Shown: one piece after another, positions 37,057 to 47,830 of the stretch
Numbering within the stretch: the first letter of the stretch is position 1
Layout of the letters: every line of letters begins with the position of its first letter
Source of the DNA: Takakia lepidozioides
Taxonomy: Eukaryota; Streptophyta; Takakiopsida; Takakiales; Takakiaceae
Direction of reading: 5' to 3'
Assembly (NCBI GenBank): GCA_030704615.1
Contig: CM060731.1
Coordinates: 72,956,756-73,020,755 of the forward strand
DNA length: 64,000 nucleotides
The notes under the pieces: generated by a model
What the model saw: only the letters and a program-made list of their open reading frames with translations
Database searches by the model: none
Told to the model about the DNA's origin: nothing
Position numbers and translations under genes: made by a program

Positions 37057-38415
37057 ATGGGGTCGGGCAAGCCAAAGCGAAAGCGGAACGGCCCAAAAGA
37101 TGATGATCTTGGTGAGCCCGATGGGGGCGACGTGTCACCGAGGCGGCCGTTTGAGGAAGCGATGCATGTTTTCGAAAACGAGGCCGCTCAAGAGCGGGAG
37201 GAATCCGAGGAGTCGAAGCCCGAGGAATCCTTGAGAGCTCCGACAAACCAAGAGATGTCTCCCATGCCGGCAGCCTTTTGGGAAGAGTTGTTGGCGCAGT
37301 TTGGCGGGACGTTGAAAGACGTGTTGAAGGCGGCTAATGCCACTTCCACTAAGGCAAAGTTTAAGGTGAAGCCTAAGGAACCCGGCACCTTCGAGGGCGT
37401 CCACAATCGGAAGGCACTCAACACCTGGCTCCTGGAGCTAGAGCAGTACTTCCGGGCGGCCAAGTTGAGTGACGAGGATCGGGTAGAAGTGGCTCCCACC
37501 TATTTGAGGGGCTATGCTCAACAATGGTGGCAGAAACGCCTTCACGACCGAGGTCCAAGTCCGGAAACCTTGAACTGGAGTGGGTTCAAGGAATTGATGA
37601 AGAGACAGTTTGTGCCCATCAATGCGTCCTGGCTTGCCCGGGACAAGATGAGGAATTTGAAGCAAACAGATGACATTCGGGGATATGTCCAGGCTTTCAA
37701 TGTGCTGTTGCTCGAAGTTGCGGATATGGCGGAACCAGAAATGGTCTTCAACTTTGTGGCGGGGTTGGCCCCATGGGCCAGGCGGAAGTTGGAGGAGAAG
37801 CCACCTAAGACTTTGAACGAGGCAATTGAGAGGGCTGAATGTTTCTCAGATGTCCCTAGGGGTGAAAGACAAGGCCGTACGGAGCTGAACCACAAGAAGA
37901 CCCGGCGGGAAGGTGACTCCTTCCAACCGGAAAAGAAGTGGGATAGGCCACGCGGCAACAACAGCATGTGGAAATCGAAGGGAGGGCCATCACAAGTCAA
38001 GGCGGCACCCGGTGCTTCGAAAGAAAAAGCGGGTGGAGCGGCCTATGGCGGACATAAGGCAACCTTTGATGGAGTGTGTTTCAATTGTGGGGAGCCCGGG
38101 CACATGGCCAAGAAGTGCACGAAGCCCCGACAATTGAACATGACTCGGGCGACCACAAAACTGTCGGAAGATACCATCAGTCGCTTGGTGGAAGCGGTGG
38201 TCGCCAGGACTTGCAAGGTAGGCAAATATTCTTGTGAGTTGTATCAGGAAACTGGCACATTGCGTAAAGGGAGTCACTTATTGTTCGTGGATGGGATAAT
38301 ATCCGGAACTAACGTGTCATTGTTGGTGGACACAGGAGCGTCGCACTCCTTCATGACACCGGCAACGGCACAAAAGCTGGGACTCCCGACAACTGACGTA
38401 GGGGCCTCTATTTGA
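37057..38415 (+). CDS. gag: Retrotransposon gag with zinc knuckle and protease start
   Basis: The frame from the ATG at 37057 encodes 452 residues. A basic/acidic N-terminus is followed by the Ty3-type capsid domain (block around FEGVHNRKALNTWLLELEQY and YLRGYAQQWW). Then come a basic linker and a CCHC knuckle, CFNCGEPGHMAKKC, at about 38080-38122. The aspartic protease signature LLVDTGASHSF lies at about 38320-38352. The frame ends at 38415, just beyond the protease active site. Continuation of protease-like sequence (FEVRSAKGE) is visible in another frame right after, so a frameshift near 38407 ended the frame early. In an intact relative gag and pol would probably be one polyprotein. Confidence 0.9.
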   Translation: MGSGKPKRKRNGPKDDDLGEPDGGDVSPRRPFEEAMHVFENEAAQEREESEESKPEESLRAPTNQEMSPMPAAFWEELLAQFGGTLKDVLKAANATSTKAKFKVKPKEPGTFEGVHNRKALNTWLLELEQYFRAAKLSDEDRVEVAPTYLRGYAQQWWQKRLHDRGPSPETLNWSGFKELMKRQFVPINASWLARDKMRNLKQTDDIRGYVQAFNVLLLEVADMAEPEMVFNFVAGLAPWARRKLEEKPPKTLNEAIERAECFSDVPRGERQGRTELNHKKTRREGDSFQPEKKWDRPRGNNSMWKSKGGPSQVKAAPGASKEKAGGAAYGGHKATFDGVCFNCGEPGHMAKKCTKPRQLNMTRATTKLSEDTISRLVEAVVARTCKVGKYSCELYQETGTLRKGSHLLFVDGIISGTNVSLLVDTGASHSFMTPATAQKLGLPTTDVGASI

Positions 38416-38418
38416 GGT

Positions 38419-40949
38419 GCGTTCTGCCAAAGGAGAACCGCAATTGGCGACGAGGTTGGCGTTCGATGTTCCTCTTCAACTGGGGAGTGTTGGCAGGAGC
38501 GAAGTATTTCAGCTGGATCGATCTGCGCTCCGGCTATCATCAAATTTGAGTGGCGGAAGGAGATGAGGAGAAGACCGTGTGCAGGACAAGGTATGGTTCA
38601 TATGAGTTCTTGGTGATGCCTTTTGGGCTCACCAATGCACCAGCGACATTTAGCACGCTGATGAACAGCCTTTTCCAGGAGTGGTTGGATGACTTTGTGA
38701 TCGTGTACATCGACGACATCTTGGTGTATTCGAAAACAAAGGAGCAGCACCTGGAGCACCTCAAAAGGGTGTTCCAGAAATTGCGGGAAGGGAAGCTGTA
38801 TGCTAAAGCTTCAAAGTGCGAATTCGGGGTCACAAAAGTGGAGTTCCTGGGGCATGTGATTACACAGGATGGGATCAAAATGGATGACAGAAAGGTGAAG
38901 GCGAACTTGGACTGGGAGCCTCCGACTTTGGTCCCGGGAGTGCGATCCTTCCTTGGACTCGCCTCCTATTACCGGAAGTATGTGAGAAATTTCGCCAAGA
39001 TCGCGGGGCCGTTGTCAGACCTTCTGTGTAAATCTAAAGTCTGGGCATGGAACACCTTTTGTGGCCAAGCTTTTGCTGAATTGAAGCAGCGGATGGCGGA
39101 AGCTCCAGTCTTGAAAATCCCGGAGTTCGATCGTCCGTTCGATATACATACAGATGCGTCGGACTTCGCGATTGGGGGTGTACTGATGCAAGATGGACGT
39201 CCAGTGGCTTACGAAAGTAAGAAACTAAATGAAGTGGAGCGACGGTGGCCGACGCACGAGAAAGAGATGAAGGCAGTGGTGCACTGTCTTGAGCTTTGGC
39301 GCCACTATGTTGGTTCCAACCCAGTGAAGGTGTTCACGGATAATGTCACGGTGAAGTATTTTACCACGCAGCCCAAGTTGTCCCCAAAACAACTTAGATG
39401 GCAAGATACTTTGGCGGTGTTCGACGTGGATATCCAGTACAAACCGGGGTGAGACAACGTGGTGGCCGATGCTTTAAGTAGAAAGCAGCAGCTCTTGTTG
39501 GTGTACAAGAGCGAGACAACACTCCAAAGGAAGATCCGGAAGGCTTGTCGGAAGGATGAGCTGACGAAGTCCGTGATGCAGGACTTGAGGATGGGGGTTA
39601 AATCGCAATTCCACTTGCAAAAGCGTCTCTACGTGCCGAAGGGAGGGATCAGAGATAGCCTCTTGAGAGAATGCCATGATAGCCCGCTTGCGGGCCACGT
39701 CGGAGCCAAGCGCACTGCGGCACTCCTGAAGAAAGAGTATTTCTGGCCCAAACTGAGGGAGGAGGCAGAGGAGTATGTCAAGACATGCACCACATGCCAA
39801 CAAAACCGGAGCGAGTACAAAAAGTAAGCGGGGCTGTTACAACCTTTGCTGATTCCAGAGGGGACTTGGGAAAGCGTCTCGATGGATTTCATGACTGTTA
39901 TGCCGCTGTCAAAAGGATTCGATGCAATCATGGTGGTGGTGGATAGGTTCAGTAAAATGGGCCATTTCATCCCCACCAAGGAGACGGCAACGGCGGAGGA
40001 GACATGACGACTTTACTTCGCCCACGTCTTAAAGCATCATGGAGTCCCGAAGGATATTGTCTCAGACCGCGATCCAAAGTTTACGAGTAAATTTTGGAAG
40101 GCACTTTGGAAGAAGATGGGGACGAGGCTGAAGATGAGCACCGCCTTCCGACCTACGACCGACGGCCAAACAGAAAGAGTGAATTCCGTAGTGAAGCAAA
40201 TCTTGCGGAATTACGTGTCGGCAGACCAAACAGACTGGGTGGAACACTTAGACGCGACAGAGTTCTGTTATAATAACACAGAACACTCCGCAACGGGAGT
40301 TTCCCCTTTCGTATTGGTCTATGGAAAAGCACCTCTGGTGCTGACAAGTTGGGCCACCCAGGACGTTGAGGAACTGGCAGTAGCGGCAGTACTAGAAGAA
40401 CGCGAGCGTTTGTTGAAGCTCGCAAAGTACAATATTGCCAAAGCTAGGAAACGGTATGAAAGGCAGGCGAATCGGAAGCGGATGGAAGTGAAGTTTGAGG
40501 CAGGCACAGAGGTCTGGTTGAACATCAAGAATTTCCGACTACCTCCGGAAGTCAGTCCGAAGTTCGTACCTCCGTATGCGGGACCCTTTCGCATTCGGAA
40601 GGTCATGAATGAGGATGTGTATGAATTGGAGCTGCCGGCAAACAGCAAGGTGCACCCAGTATTCCATGTCTCCCTTTTGAAGCCTTACTTCAAAGATAAA
40701 GCGCGTCCGAATCGGCATCAAGTGTTGCGTCCGCCACCTATGCTGTTGGATCATGAAAATGAACCTGAGTACGAGGTGGAGGCAATATTTAAGTCGAGGA
40801 GGTTCAAGAACCGAGAAACGGAGTATCTCGTCAAATGGAAGGGCTATCATCAGGTGGAGGCATCTTGGGTGCGTGCCTCAGAAATGAGAAACGCATCCGA
40901 GGCGGTTGCAGTTTTCGAAGGGCGACCTCAAAAGCGGAAGAAGCGTTGA
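38419..40949 (+). pseudogene. pol: Broken pol: RT, RNase H, integrase, chromodomain
   Basis: From about 38495 one frame runs through to the stop at 40947-40949 but carries internal stops at 38547 (TGA), 39450 (TGA), 39825 (TAA) and 40005 (TGA). Visible parts are RT palm with YIDD and VYSK, FLGLASYYRKYVRNF, and RNase H with DIHTDASDFAIGG. The integrase has an HHCC zinc region (39660-39810), core Asp residues in SMDFM and SDRDPKF, and Glu in TDGQTERVN. A GPY-like region and a chromodomain (YEVEAIF to YLVKWKGYHQVEASWV, about 40770-40880) end the protein. Protease C-terminal sequence runs directly into SWIDLRSGYHQI near 38490, so the RT fingers and the linker are deleted. At least two stops lie where relatives carry Arg or Gln codons, fitting C-to-T change. 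Confidence 0.92.
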
Positions 40950-41853
40950 TGGGGACATCAACCTTGGAGCGTGGGGGAGGAAATGCATGCTTAGCCCGGC
41001 TTAGCTAGCTTAGGAATCCGATTGCAAAAACTTGTATTGTACAAAACATGCTATAAATGAAATGACTTCCAAATGTTGTGCGTCCTATTTTGTTTGGAAT
41101 GGTGATGCATGGTATGGTTGGCTAGTGTGTAGAATGCATGCTAGCTTATAAAAGTGGGAGAGGTAAATTGGGTTAACCGTGTGTTTGCGTAGTGCCGAAA
41201 TCGGGTGACCCCCATCCAAGGGGCAATGAAACTTGTGCCTTCTTTGGGAGTTCACGTGCTAGTGCGCACCTGGCGCGTGCGCGTACTATAACTGCGCTAC
41301 CGAGAGGGTTGCCTTGTAGTGCGGGCTAACGCGGAAGCTACGTGCTTCCGTTCACGTACTATAATCGTGTAGCCTCGGGACGAAGTCGTAGTGCGGCTTC
41401 GGCGTGTTCCCGTACCTCGGCCAACATTCCAAGGCGGACCCAATTGTAGTGATTGGGGCGCACGGTTGGTTCAAGGTTATCTTCCTAGTCAAAGAGGGTT
41501 CCAGGTGAACCCTTGCTCAAAGTGATGCCAAAAGCGGCATCATGAGCGGTCGCAAGCAATGTTGTTGCAGTAAGGCGATTCGATCCTCGGGGAGGATCGT
41601 TCCTTGGCCTTGAAGTAGGCCAAGAAGAGTGCACTGGGAGGAGCTTGAGAGGCTCCACCCTTGGCCGGGACTTGGAGGAAGTCGGCCGAACTAACTAGTG
41701 GAGAATAGAGTCAAGTGTGGGGTTTGGTTCTTTGCCATGGGACGCCATGGTACGGAAACAAACTCCTTGATGTGGGACGCCACAACTTGGATGTTCGTTT
41801 CTACAAAATGGACAACTCGATGAGGACATCGACTCCCTATTAGTAGGGGTGTG

Positions 41854-42583
41854 TGTCGCGGCCCTTTGCCTTGAGGGCAGGGGGGGTCGGGACACGTGAG
41901 GGGCTGCCCCTGTGGTGGGGGCAGCGGCAGCGATAGGATGGGGGGGGCTGAAGCACCCTTGAGTGCCCAAGGCACTCAAGGAGGCGGAGGCGCTCACTAC
42001 GTGGAGCCCCGCACACCGGGTTGCGGTGGGGGTGGCTCCACAAGGGGTGGTGGTAGCTTAGCGGGACTTAGTGGGGGTGACATAGGACTCACCATGGGGG
42101 CGGAGACCTCGTGGTGGGAGTCGTGGGGAGTCTTGGGACTCATCACGGTCCATAGGGGCCGTGATGAGTGGGCCAAGATTCACCGCGACTCATCACCGGG
42201 AGTCGAGGGTTTTCGTGGTGGTTCGCCATAAAATGGCATGGCTGGTTGTGAAACCCCCGCGGACAGCTACAGAAGTATATATAGGGAGTAGTAACCCCGA
42301 GAACGGTGCAAGCCCGTTGGTGACCAAAAACTAGTGAGTGAGCGAGCGAGCCGGAAAGCGACCAAAGAGTGGGGAGCTGTTCCGGACTGCCATCTACCAA
42401 AAGGGAATTCCACTAGGCCCAAATAGATGGAGGGTTTAGTGGGGGAGCGAAGGGGGTCCGTTACGTCCCGGTGAGCAGCCGAAGCTCCAAGTTGGCCCGG
42501 CGGCCAGGTTGGGAGTCAGGCGCGCGCATCAAAACGAGTAACTATGACTTGAAGGGGAGTTTACCGAAGTGAGGTGCGCGACA
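41854..42583 (+). repeat. 3' LTR
   Basis: 730 bp, the same length and ends as the 5' LTR. It is followed at once by the right copy of the target duplication GTATG (42584-42588). A clear polypurine tract is not obvious in the bases just before it. Confidence 0.95.
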
Positions 42584-42588
42584 GTATG

Positions 42589-43017
42589 TGACAAGAAATA
42601 CGGTGATAAGCTTAGAAATCATAATGGTCGATACACAACCTACAATAAGCAAAATACATTAACGAAATTGCTGTAGCGGAGAAGCATACGCTACATTATG
42701 AGGCTCCAATTATGCAGGGGAGCAGCATGTGCTCATAGCTATGGAGCTTGAGTGATCTCAATTAAACTCAAAACAAATGAGATAACAATGATCCTAAAAA
42801 TGCCATTATAAGGCGTCCCTCAAATAATTCCCAGCCGTAGATCTAAATGATTTGTGACCATCCATCTAGAATGATCATCCAATCTTGACCATAGAGCTTC
42901 ATTAATTACATCTAAACCTCATCTAAAACCTAAAGAGGATACTCTGCACCGTTGATGATCGAGATCATCAGTGGTAGTAGAGATATTAGCTCGTATCTGA
43001 ATCGTCCGATTAAGATG
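42589..43017. other. Non-coding, between transposons
   Basis: No gene is seen between the retrotransposon and the next hAT element. Confidence 0.4.
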
Positions 43018-43025
43018 ATCCCAAC

Positions 43026-43718
43026 CAGTGTTGGGCAGTTATTTGATTTTTTTGATATACGAATGTTTCACTTTAACTTTGTATTCACATCCTCCGGTTC
43101 CGGAGTTTTGGAGCTTCCTCATTTTTGATATCCTGCCGGTTAACAATAAATATAGAATTTAAGCCTATGCGGTTGTGGACAAATGGACTTTCTCTCTGGG
43201 TGGCATCCGGCGGTTCAGTATCCGGTTATCAAACAAGTCATGGTTTACTTTAATGATGTATAATAAACCAAAAATTAAAATCTAATGTAAAAATATTAAT
43301 GAAAAATAATAAATTTATTTGTATCACAGAGTTTCATTAGGAGCTGAACCATAATCTGACCTAAACTATATTACAGTTGAACATATTTGAGGTGTTCATC
43401 AACGTTATTCAATCCCGTTATTCAATGGCCACATCGTTTATGTAACCATATAACCTGTTAGTAACTTCCGGTTAAAGGGCGGATATAAAGGTTCATAACC
43501 TGCCTCTTGTGGGCCACTAGTTCCAGATCAAAACAAATATAAAAGAAAAACAAAACCACAGGTTCTCAACCGGATCCGGTTATCTGAGCATTTCATATCC
43601 GGCGGTTCCTAATGGAGGCGGATATTTAAATTTTTGACCTCCGGCAGATCCACTTATATATATCTAGGTTGGGATCAGCCGGGGGTTTGAGGCAGAATCA
43701 AATATCCGCCCAACACTG
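43026..43718. mobile_element. Non-autonomous hAT-type element, family B-like
   Basis: This 693-bp element has a left end CAGTGTTGGGCAGTTATTT and a right end, reverse-complemented, CAGTGTTGGGCGGATATTT, matching at 21 of the outer 23 bases. It is flanked by a perfect 8-bp duplication, ATCCCAAC, at 43018-43025 and 43719-43726. The interior contains repeated CCGGTT/CCGGCGG motifs on both strands, the sort of subterminal repeats that hAT transposases bind. It has no transposase frame. Confidence 0.9.
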
Positions 43719-43726
43719 ATCCCAAC

Positions 43727-44600
43727 CATCGGCATGTAAAGAAATCCCTGTTGTTTCTCCCGGACGGGGGCTTATCCTGAAATTGGGGCCTAGGCACTCG
43801 ACTACCGACTCATGCTGGGCCCCTCATTATAGGAAGGCCCCATCCTCGGGCCTCACCCTACATTTTTTGTGTAGAGGGATGATTTAAACAACTTATATAT
43901 TGGAGGTATGATGGATGTGAATTTGAAAACAGATCAAGAATTGTTTTGAAGTAACAATTGGAAAGACATAATATTGATAGCTTTGCGAGACAAAGCCCTC
44001 CCACTCTTCTCTTGTGGTTATGCTTCTACTGCGATTTGATGCCATCAGTCCCCCTGCCCGTTGCCTGCGCAATGCAACCGGTATGGGGTCTGCTAAATTA
44101 ACTTTCTTAAATTTTCTATTGGATCTACTTACCATGGATACAAGAAGTCTGATTGTAATTGTGAGACAAATATGTCTAAAACTGTAAGTAGTTTAAGAGA
44201 GATTGAATATTGTTGGTGTGAATGTCACCCGGAGTCGAACTGAAATCCAGCTTGGCTGGGGACAGTAATTGGACAATCCTCTTTTGCCTTATATGCAAAC
44301 ATGTAGATCAGATCGCACATTCTCGGGGTGAAAATTTCAGACAGACTCTCTAGGTAACCTTTATAGCGGGTGTCTCTGGAAAAAACTCCCATATATGTCA
44401 TACGAGTCGTTTGCGTGCTCGCGGGGAAACCTGATCATATTCCCTCTGATGACATCAATCGATACTATGGTGGCTTTCACTAGTTTCTTAAGGCCCCCTT
44501 GAAGCTTTTGTAGTTCGATCCAACTGAGTGGAGCTGAATGACTAGTGATCATGCCCCCTTCTTTGCTTACTATGTTAAATTGGGCTACTCACTGCTAAAC
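43727..44600. other. Non-coding, upstream of the LINE fragment
   Basis: No gene is recognised. Part of it may be degraded LINE sequence upstream of the readable fragment. Confidence 0.35.
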
Positions 44601-45555
44601 CTGCCATACCTCATGGAAGCTAAATGGAACTCAAAACTCCATATTTCACAACTTCCATGGAAAGAAATATGGACAAAAAGAAAGAGCAGCAAAAATCTCT
44701 AGGTTCCTCTAGAAAATTGCTAACCGCATTCTATTCTTTTATTGCTCGTGATCCAGGCTTCTGCCCAAATTGTCCCCAGAACGCTTCGAAATCGCTCGAA
44801 CATTGTTTGTTGCAATGCCTAGTGTCAATCTCTATCTGGAATCTGGTGCTTCTGTTTTATGTTCCCTGGGATTCGAGTTGCCCTAGAACATCCTCTGTCC
44901 TATTGTCAAATTTTAAAATTTCCCTAGCGGTTTGGAGCCATTGGCTAGTCTGGACTGCCTTTGAAGCCTACACTCTCTTGACATTTGGAAGTCAAGATGC
45001 TCTATGGTATATGGAGGACAATTTCGCTATGTCAGAGCTAAGAATTCGCTCAGACCTCATGTCTGAAGCCAGGAAAGCTTGTAATGTGTCATGTGGAGTT
45101 TTTCCCAGAAGTTCAGAAAGGAGGAGAAGGGAACTATTCGCTCGCTTTGACAACTCTTGGGCGAAGAATGGCTACCTCTGCTACAGAACCTCTGATGCCA
45201 CTATTGACTAGACCGACTCCTTCCTGACGTGCTGACATTTCCATTAGCACTCGTCTCTCACCTGCAAATGGTCATGATGAATTAGACGTAAACTAGAGAC
45301 ATAGACGCAGATTCAAGAAAAGCAAATCCAAGGCCCAACTCTCCTTCAAGCCTTCCAAACTTACAAGGGCAACCCTTAATTCCTCATCTGTTTCCTCCTC
45401 TTTATTTGCTCTTTAGTTCTAGTAGGTTCTTCCTATTGTTATTTTTGGTTAGGGGCGGTGTCCTTTTTCTCAGCCTCCATGGCATGTCATGAGAGGTTAT
45501 TTTTTCCTCCTTATCAATATAGTTTGACCTCCCTCGGCCTTTAAGAAAAAAAACA
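44600..45555 (+). mobile_element. LINE 3' end with zf-RVT domain, 5'-truncated
   Basis: An open frame at 44624-45211 carries FCPNCPQNASKSLEHCLLQC, a CxxC...H...C pattern typical of the zinc-binding region downstream of reverse transcriptase in plant LINEs. It is followed by aromatic-rich sequence and a C-terminus SWAKNGYLCYRTSD. Upstream the LPWKEIW motif of the same region is in another frame, so there is a frameshift near 44670. The 3' untranslated part ends with GAGAGGTTATTTTTTCC and a short A run at about 45544-45552. The reverse transcriptase itself is absent. Confidence 0.8.
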
Positions 45556-46091
45556 TCCTAAAACCAATTTTGAGTACATTAAGGGTCCCAAATTATGGGA
45601 GGGCTATTCTCGAATTCTAGAAAAGGAGAGGATTGGAGCTGCCAATGGGGAGGAAGGACATGGCTGTTAGAATGGAGGCCACGTGTAGAGGCTATCATAG
45701 AAGTAGGATATGTGAGACGGTGGGCCTCCTTCTACTTCTAGAGCTTTCCAAAGAATTCCACATAAATAGGATGAGGCGGTGGGCCCTTCTAGAAGGCTCC
45801 ACCACCGCCTTAAGACAGATAAAGAAGGTGAGGGCTACGTCGTAGAGGGTTTCTTCCGCCTCCACCTCACTTTGGTGGGCTCTACAAGCAAGGCCCCCTT
45901 AAAAAAAAAAGTAAAGTCGGAACCTCAACCATATTCAAATGAATAGAAATGTCAACGGGGATGTATGATCAATCCCCAACAACATAAATAGATTACAAAG
46001 AATTTTCCTCCACAACTTACATTGCTATAGTACAACTGTGAATTTTTAGGCTCCATACACATACATCAATCATGATATGATACGACAATAT
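45556..46091. other. Non-coding
   Basis: No supported gene. A local inverted motif near 45780-45815 (GGGCCCTTCTAGAAGG) is the only structure I see. Confidence 0.35.
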
Positions 46092-46865
46092 TCCTTAAGC
46101 GCCCAGTGGTCCCCGTTGACTTTTTCCAAAAATATTACCCGCCCTGTGAAAAATGACAATAATTCTCAGGAAAAAAACAATTTCAAAAAACTGACCGCAC
46201 ATTACCTAGCCACCTACCTCCTGCATACACCTGCCAATTTTCAGGGCAACCAGATGAGATCCAACAAAACCCCACCGTTGGAAGTGGGGCCCATTTTTGG
46301 GCCCTTGTGCAATAAAAATAGTTTCCAGGGAGCTTTTTGGAGTTGTGGGTGAGGGGATGAAGGCAGAATCTGCTCATCCTCCCTCTTACATTCGTCATCC
46401 AACAAAGCTATTTTTTTTTATCGGATTTGGCCAAGAATTGTCATGTTGATACTGGGTCAAACATGGGGTCATTTCTTATTTGGTGACGCGAAGGAATCCA
46501 ATGTGGTCAGGAAACAAGGGAGGTAAGAATGCGAGAGAAAGGGGAGCCGGCCGCCAGACCCCCCGCATGCGTAACGGAAAAAAATAATTGGACACCTTCA
46601 TGACACACCAGACGGTGGCCATTTGAACCCACAACCACATCCAACGTGGTATGTGCCCATTACCACTGGGCTACATGGTGGTTGTCCGCGTAACGGCGTA
46701 TCTTTGCCTTAACCTAGTGGATTCTCATCTGTCAACGGTTTTGGGCAACCCACTTGGCTCCCGAATCCACCGCACAAAAATCATGCAATTTGACCAAAAT
46801 CTGAAAAAGTTATTAACTCTTGAGTAACCCACAAGGCCTGTGCGGGTCTGGTGGGCGCTTAAGGG
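46092..46865. mobile_element. TIR-bounded non-autonomous element, CCCTTAAG family, copy 2
   Basis: The left end CCTTAAGCGCCCA (46093-46105) and the right end TGGGCGCTTAAGGG (46852-46865) are inverted copies. Like the element at 24402-25241, it has TTGACTTTTT close to the left end and is about 0.8 kb long without a transposase. A tRNA-like sequence lies inside it. The target duplication is not clear. Confidence 0.5.
46612..46682 (-). repeat. tRNA-like sequence with pol III A and B boxes
   Basis: On the minus strand TAGCCCAGTGGT (plus 46662-46673) fits the A box and GGTTCAAATGG (plus 46619-46629) fits most of the B box, at tRNA-like spacing. The stems do not form a good cloverleaf. It is probably a tRNA-derived SINE head or pseudogene captured in the surrounding TIR element. 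Confidence 0.5.
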
Positions 46866-47139
46866 TTAAGTGAAGCTCATTACTGTCAACAACTTTGAAG
46901 GTGTCCACCTTTCAGCTGGAAGGCAGCAGCCCTTGTGGTGAAGAGACACCATAAATTATGCTCCATTCGGAAGGCGTCTAAATTTTTTTTCAAAAACTTC
47001 GTCTAGACGCATATGGCTCCTCTACGCGAATAGTAAAATCTACTTTCAAGATTCATCCATAATAAACCTGAAAATTCATCCATTTATTTTTCATAAATTA
47101 TTCAATAAAAAAGAGGTTATCTGAGGGAGGTATTACCTT
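46866..47139. other. Non-coding
   Basis: Short AT-rich stretch before the minisatellite with nothing recognisable. Confidence 0.4.
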
Positions 47140-47830
47140 GAGAAGCATATTGGGAAGTAGTTTTCAGCAAATGAGAGGAGATGAGAAGCATATTGGGACG
47201 TAGTTTTCAGCAAATGAGAGGAGACGAGCAGCATATCATGAAGTAGTTTTCAGCAAATCAGAGGAGATGCAGAAGCATATCGGGAAGTAGTTGTCAGCAA
47301 ATGAGAGGAGATGGGAAGCATATGGGGAAGTAGTTCGTCAGCAAATGAGAGGAGATGAGAAGCATATCGGGAAGTAGTTGTCAGCAAATGAGAGGAGGTG
47401 AGAAGCATATCAGGAAGTAGTTGTCAGCAAATGAGAGGAGATGAGCAGCATATCATGAAGTAGTTTTCAGCAAATCAGAGGAGATGCGAAGCATATCAGG
47501 AAGTAGTTGTCAGCAAATGAGAGGAGGTGAGAAGCATATCAGGAAGCAGTTTTCAGCAAATGAGAGGAGATGAGCAGCATATCATGAAGTAGTTTTCAGC
47601 AAATCAGAGTAGATTTGAAGCATATCAGGAAGTAGTTTTCAGCAAATGAGAGGAGGTGAGAAGCATATCAAGAAGAAGTTTTCAGCAAATCAGAGGAGAT
47701 TCGAAGCATATCAGGAAGTAGTTTTCAGCAAATGAGAGGAGGTGAGAAGCATATCAAGAAGAAGTTTTCAGCAAATGAGAGGAGATGAGAAGCATATCAT
47801 GGAAGTAGTTTTCAGCAAATGAGAGGAGGT
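47140..47830. repeat. Minisatellite, about 16 copies of a 43-bp unit
   Basis: The unit contains GAAGCATATC, GGAAGTAGTTTTCAGC and AAATGAGAGGAGATGA and repeats head to tail about 16 times. Variants differ in a few positions (TTTTC/TTGTC, ATGAG/ATCAG, GGAGATG/GGAGGTG), and alternating variant types suggest higher-order units of two to four. 43 is not a multiple of three and stops occur in every unit, so it is non-coding. It ends about 650 bp before the first recognisable decarboxylase exon. There are no spacers, so it is not a CRISPR array. Confidence 0.93.

Larger units (their letters stand above)
36272..42583 (+). mobile_element. Ty3/gypsy chromodomain LTR retrotransposon, defective
   Basis: The 6,312-bp element is bounded by two 730-bp LTRs and by a perfect 5-bp target duplication, GTATG, at 36267-36271 and 42584-42588. 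Both LTRs begin TGTCGCG and end CGCGACA. The internal region has, in order, a primer site for initiator tRNA-Met, gag with a zinc knuckle, protease, reverse transcriptase, RNase H, integrase and a C-terminal chromodomain. Protease-RT-RNaseH-integrase order plus the chromodomain marks a chromovirus of the Ty3/gypsy group. It cannot be autonomous: the protease-RT connection is missing and pol has several stops. About 900 bp of GC-rich non-coding sequence separates pol from the 3' LTR. Confidence 0.95.

Noticed and set aside
37542-38000. A 152-codon antisense frame in the retrotransposon
   Set aside because: It is the antisense shadow of gag; the plus-strand frame carries the capsid and zinc-knuckle motifs.
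47140-47830. Possible CRISPR array
   Set aside because: Units are contiguous with no unique spacers, and the context is a plant nuclear genome, so it is a minisatellite.
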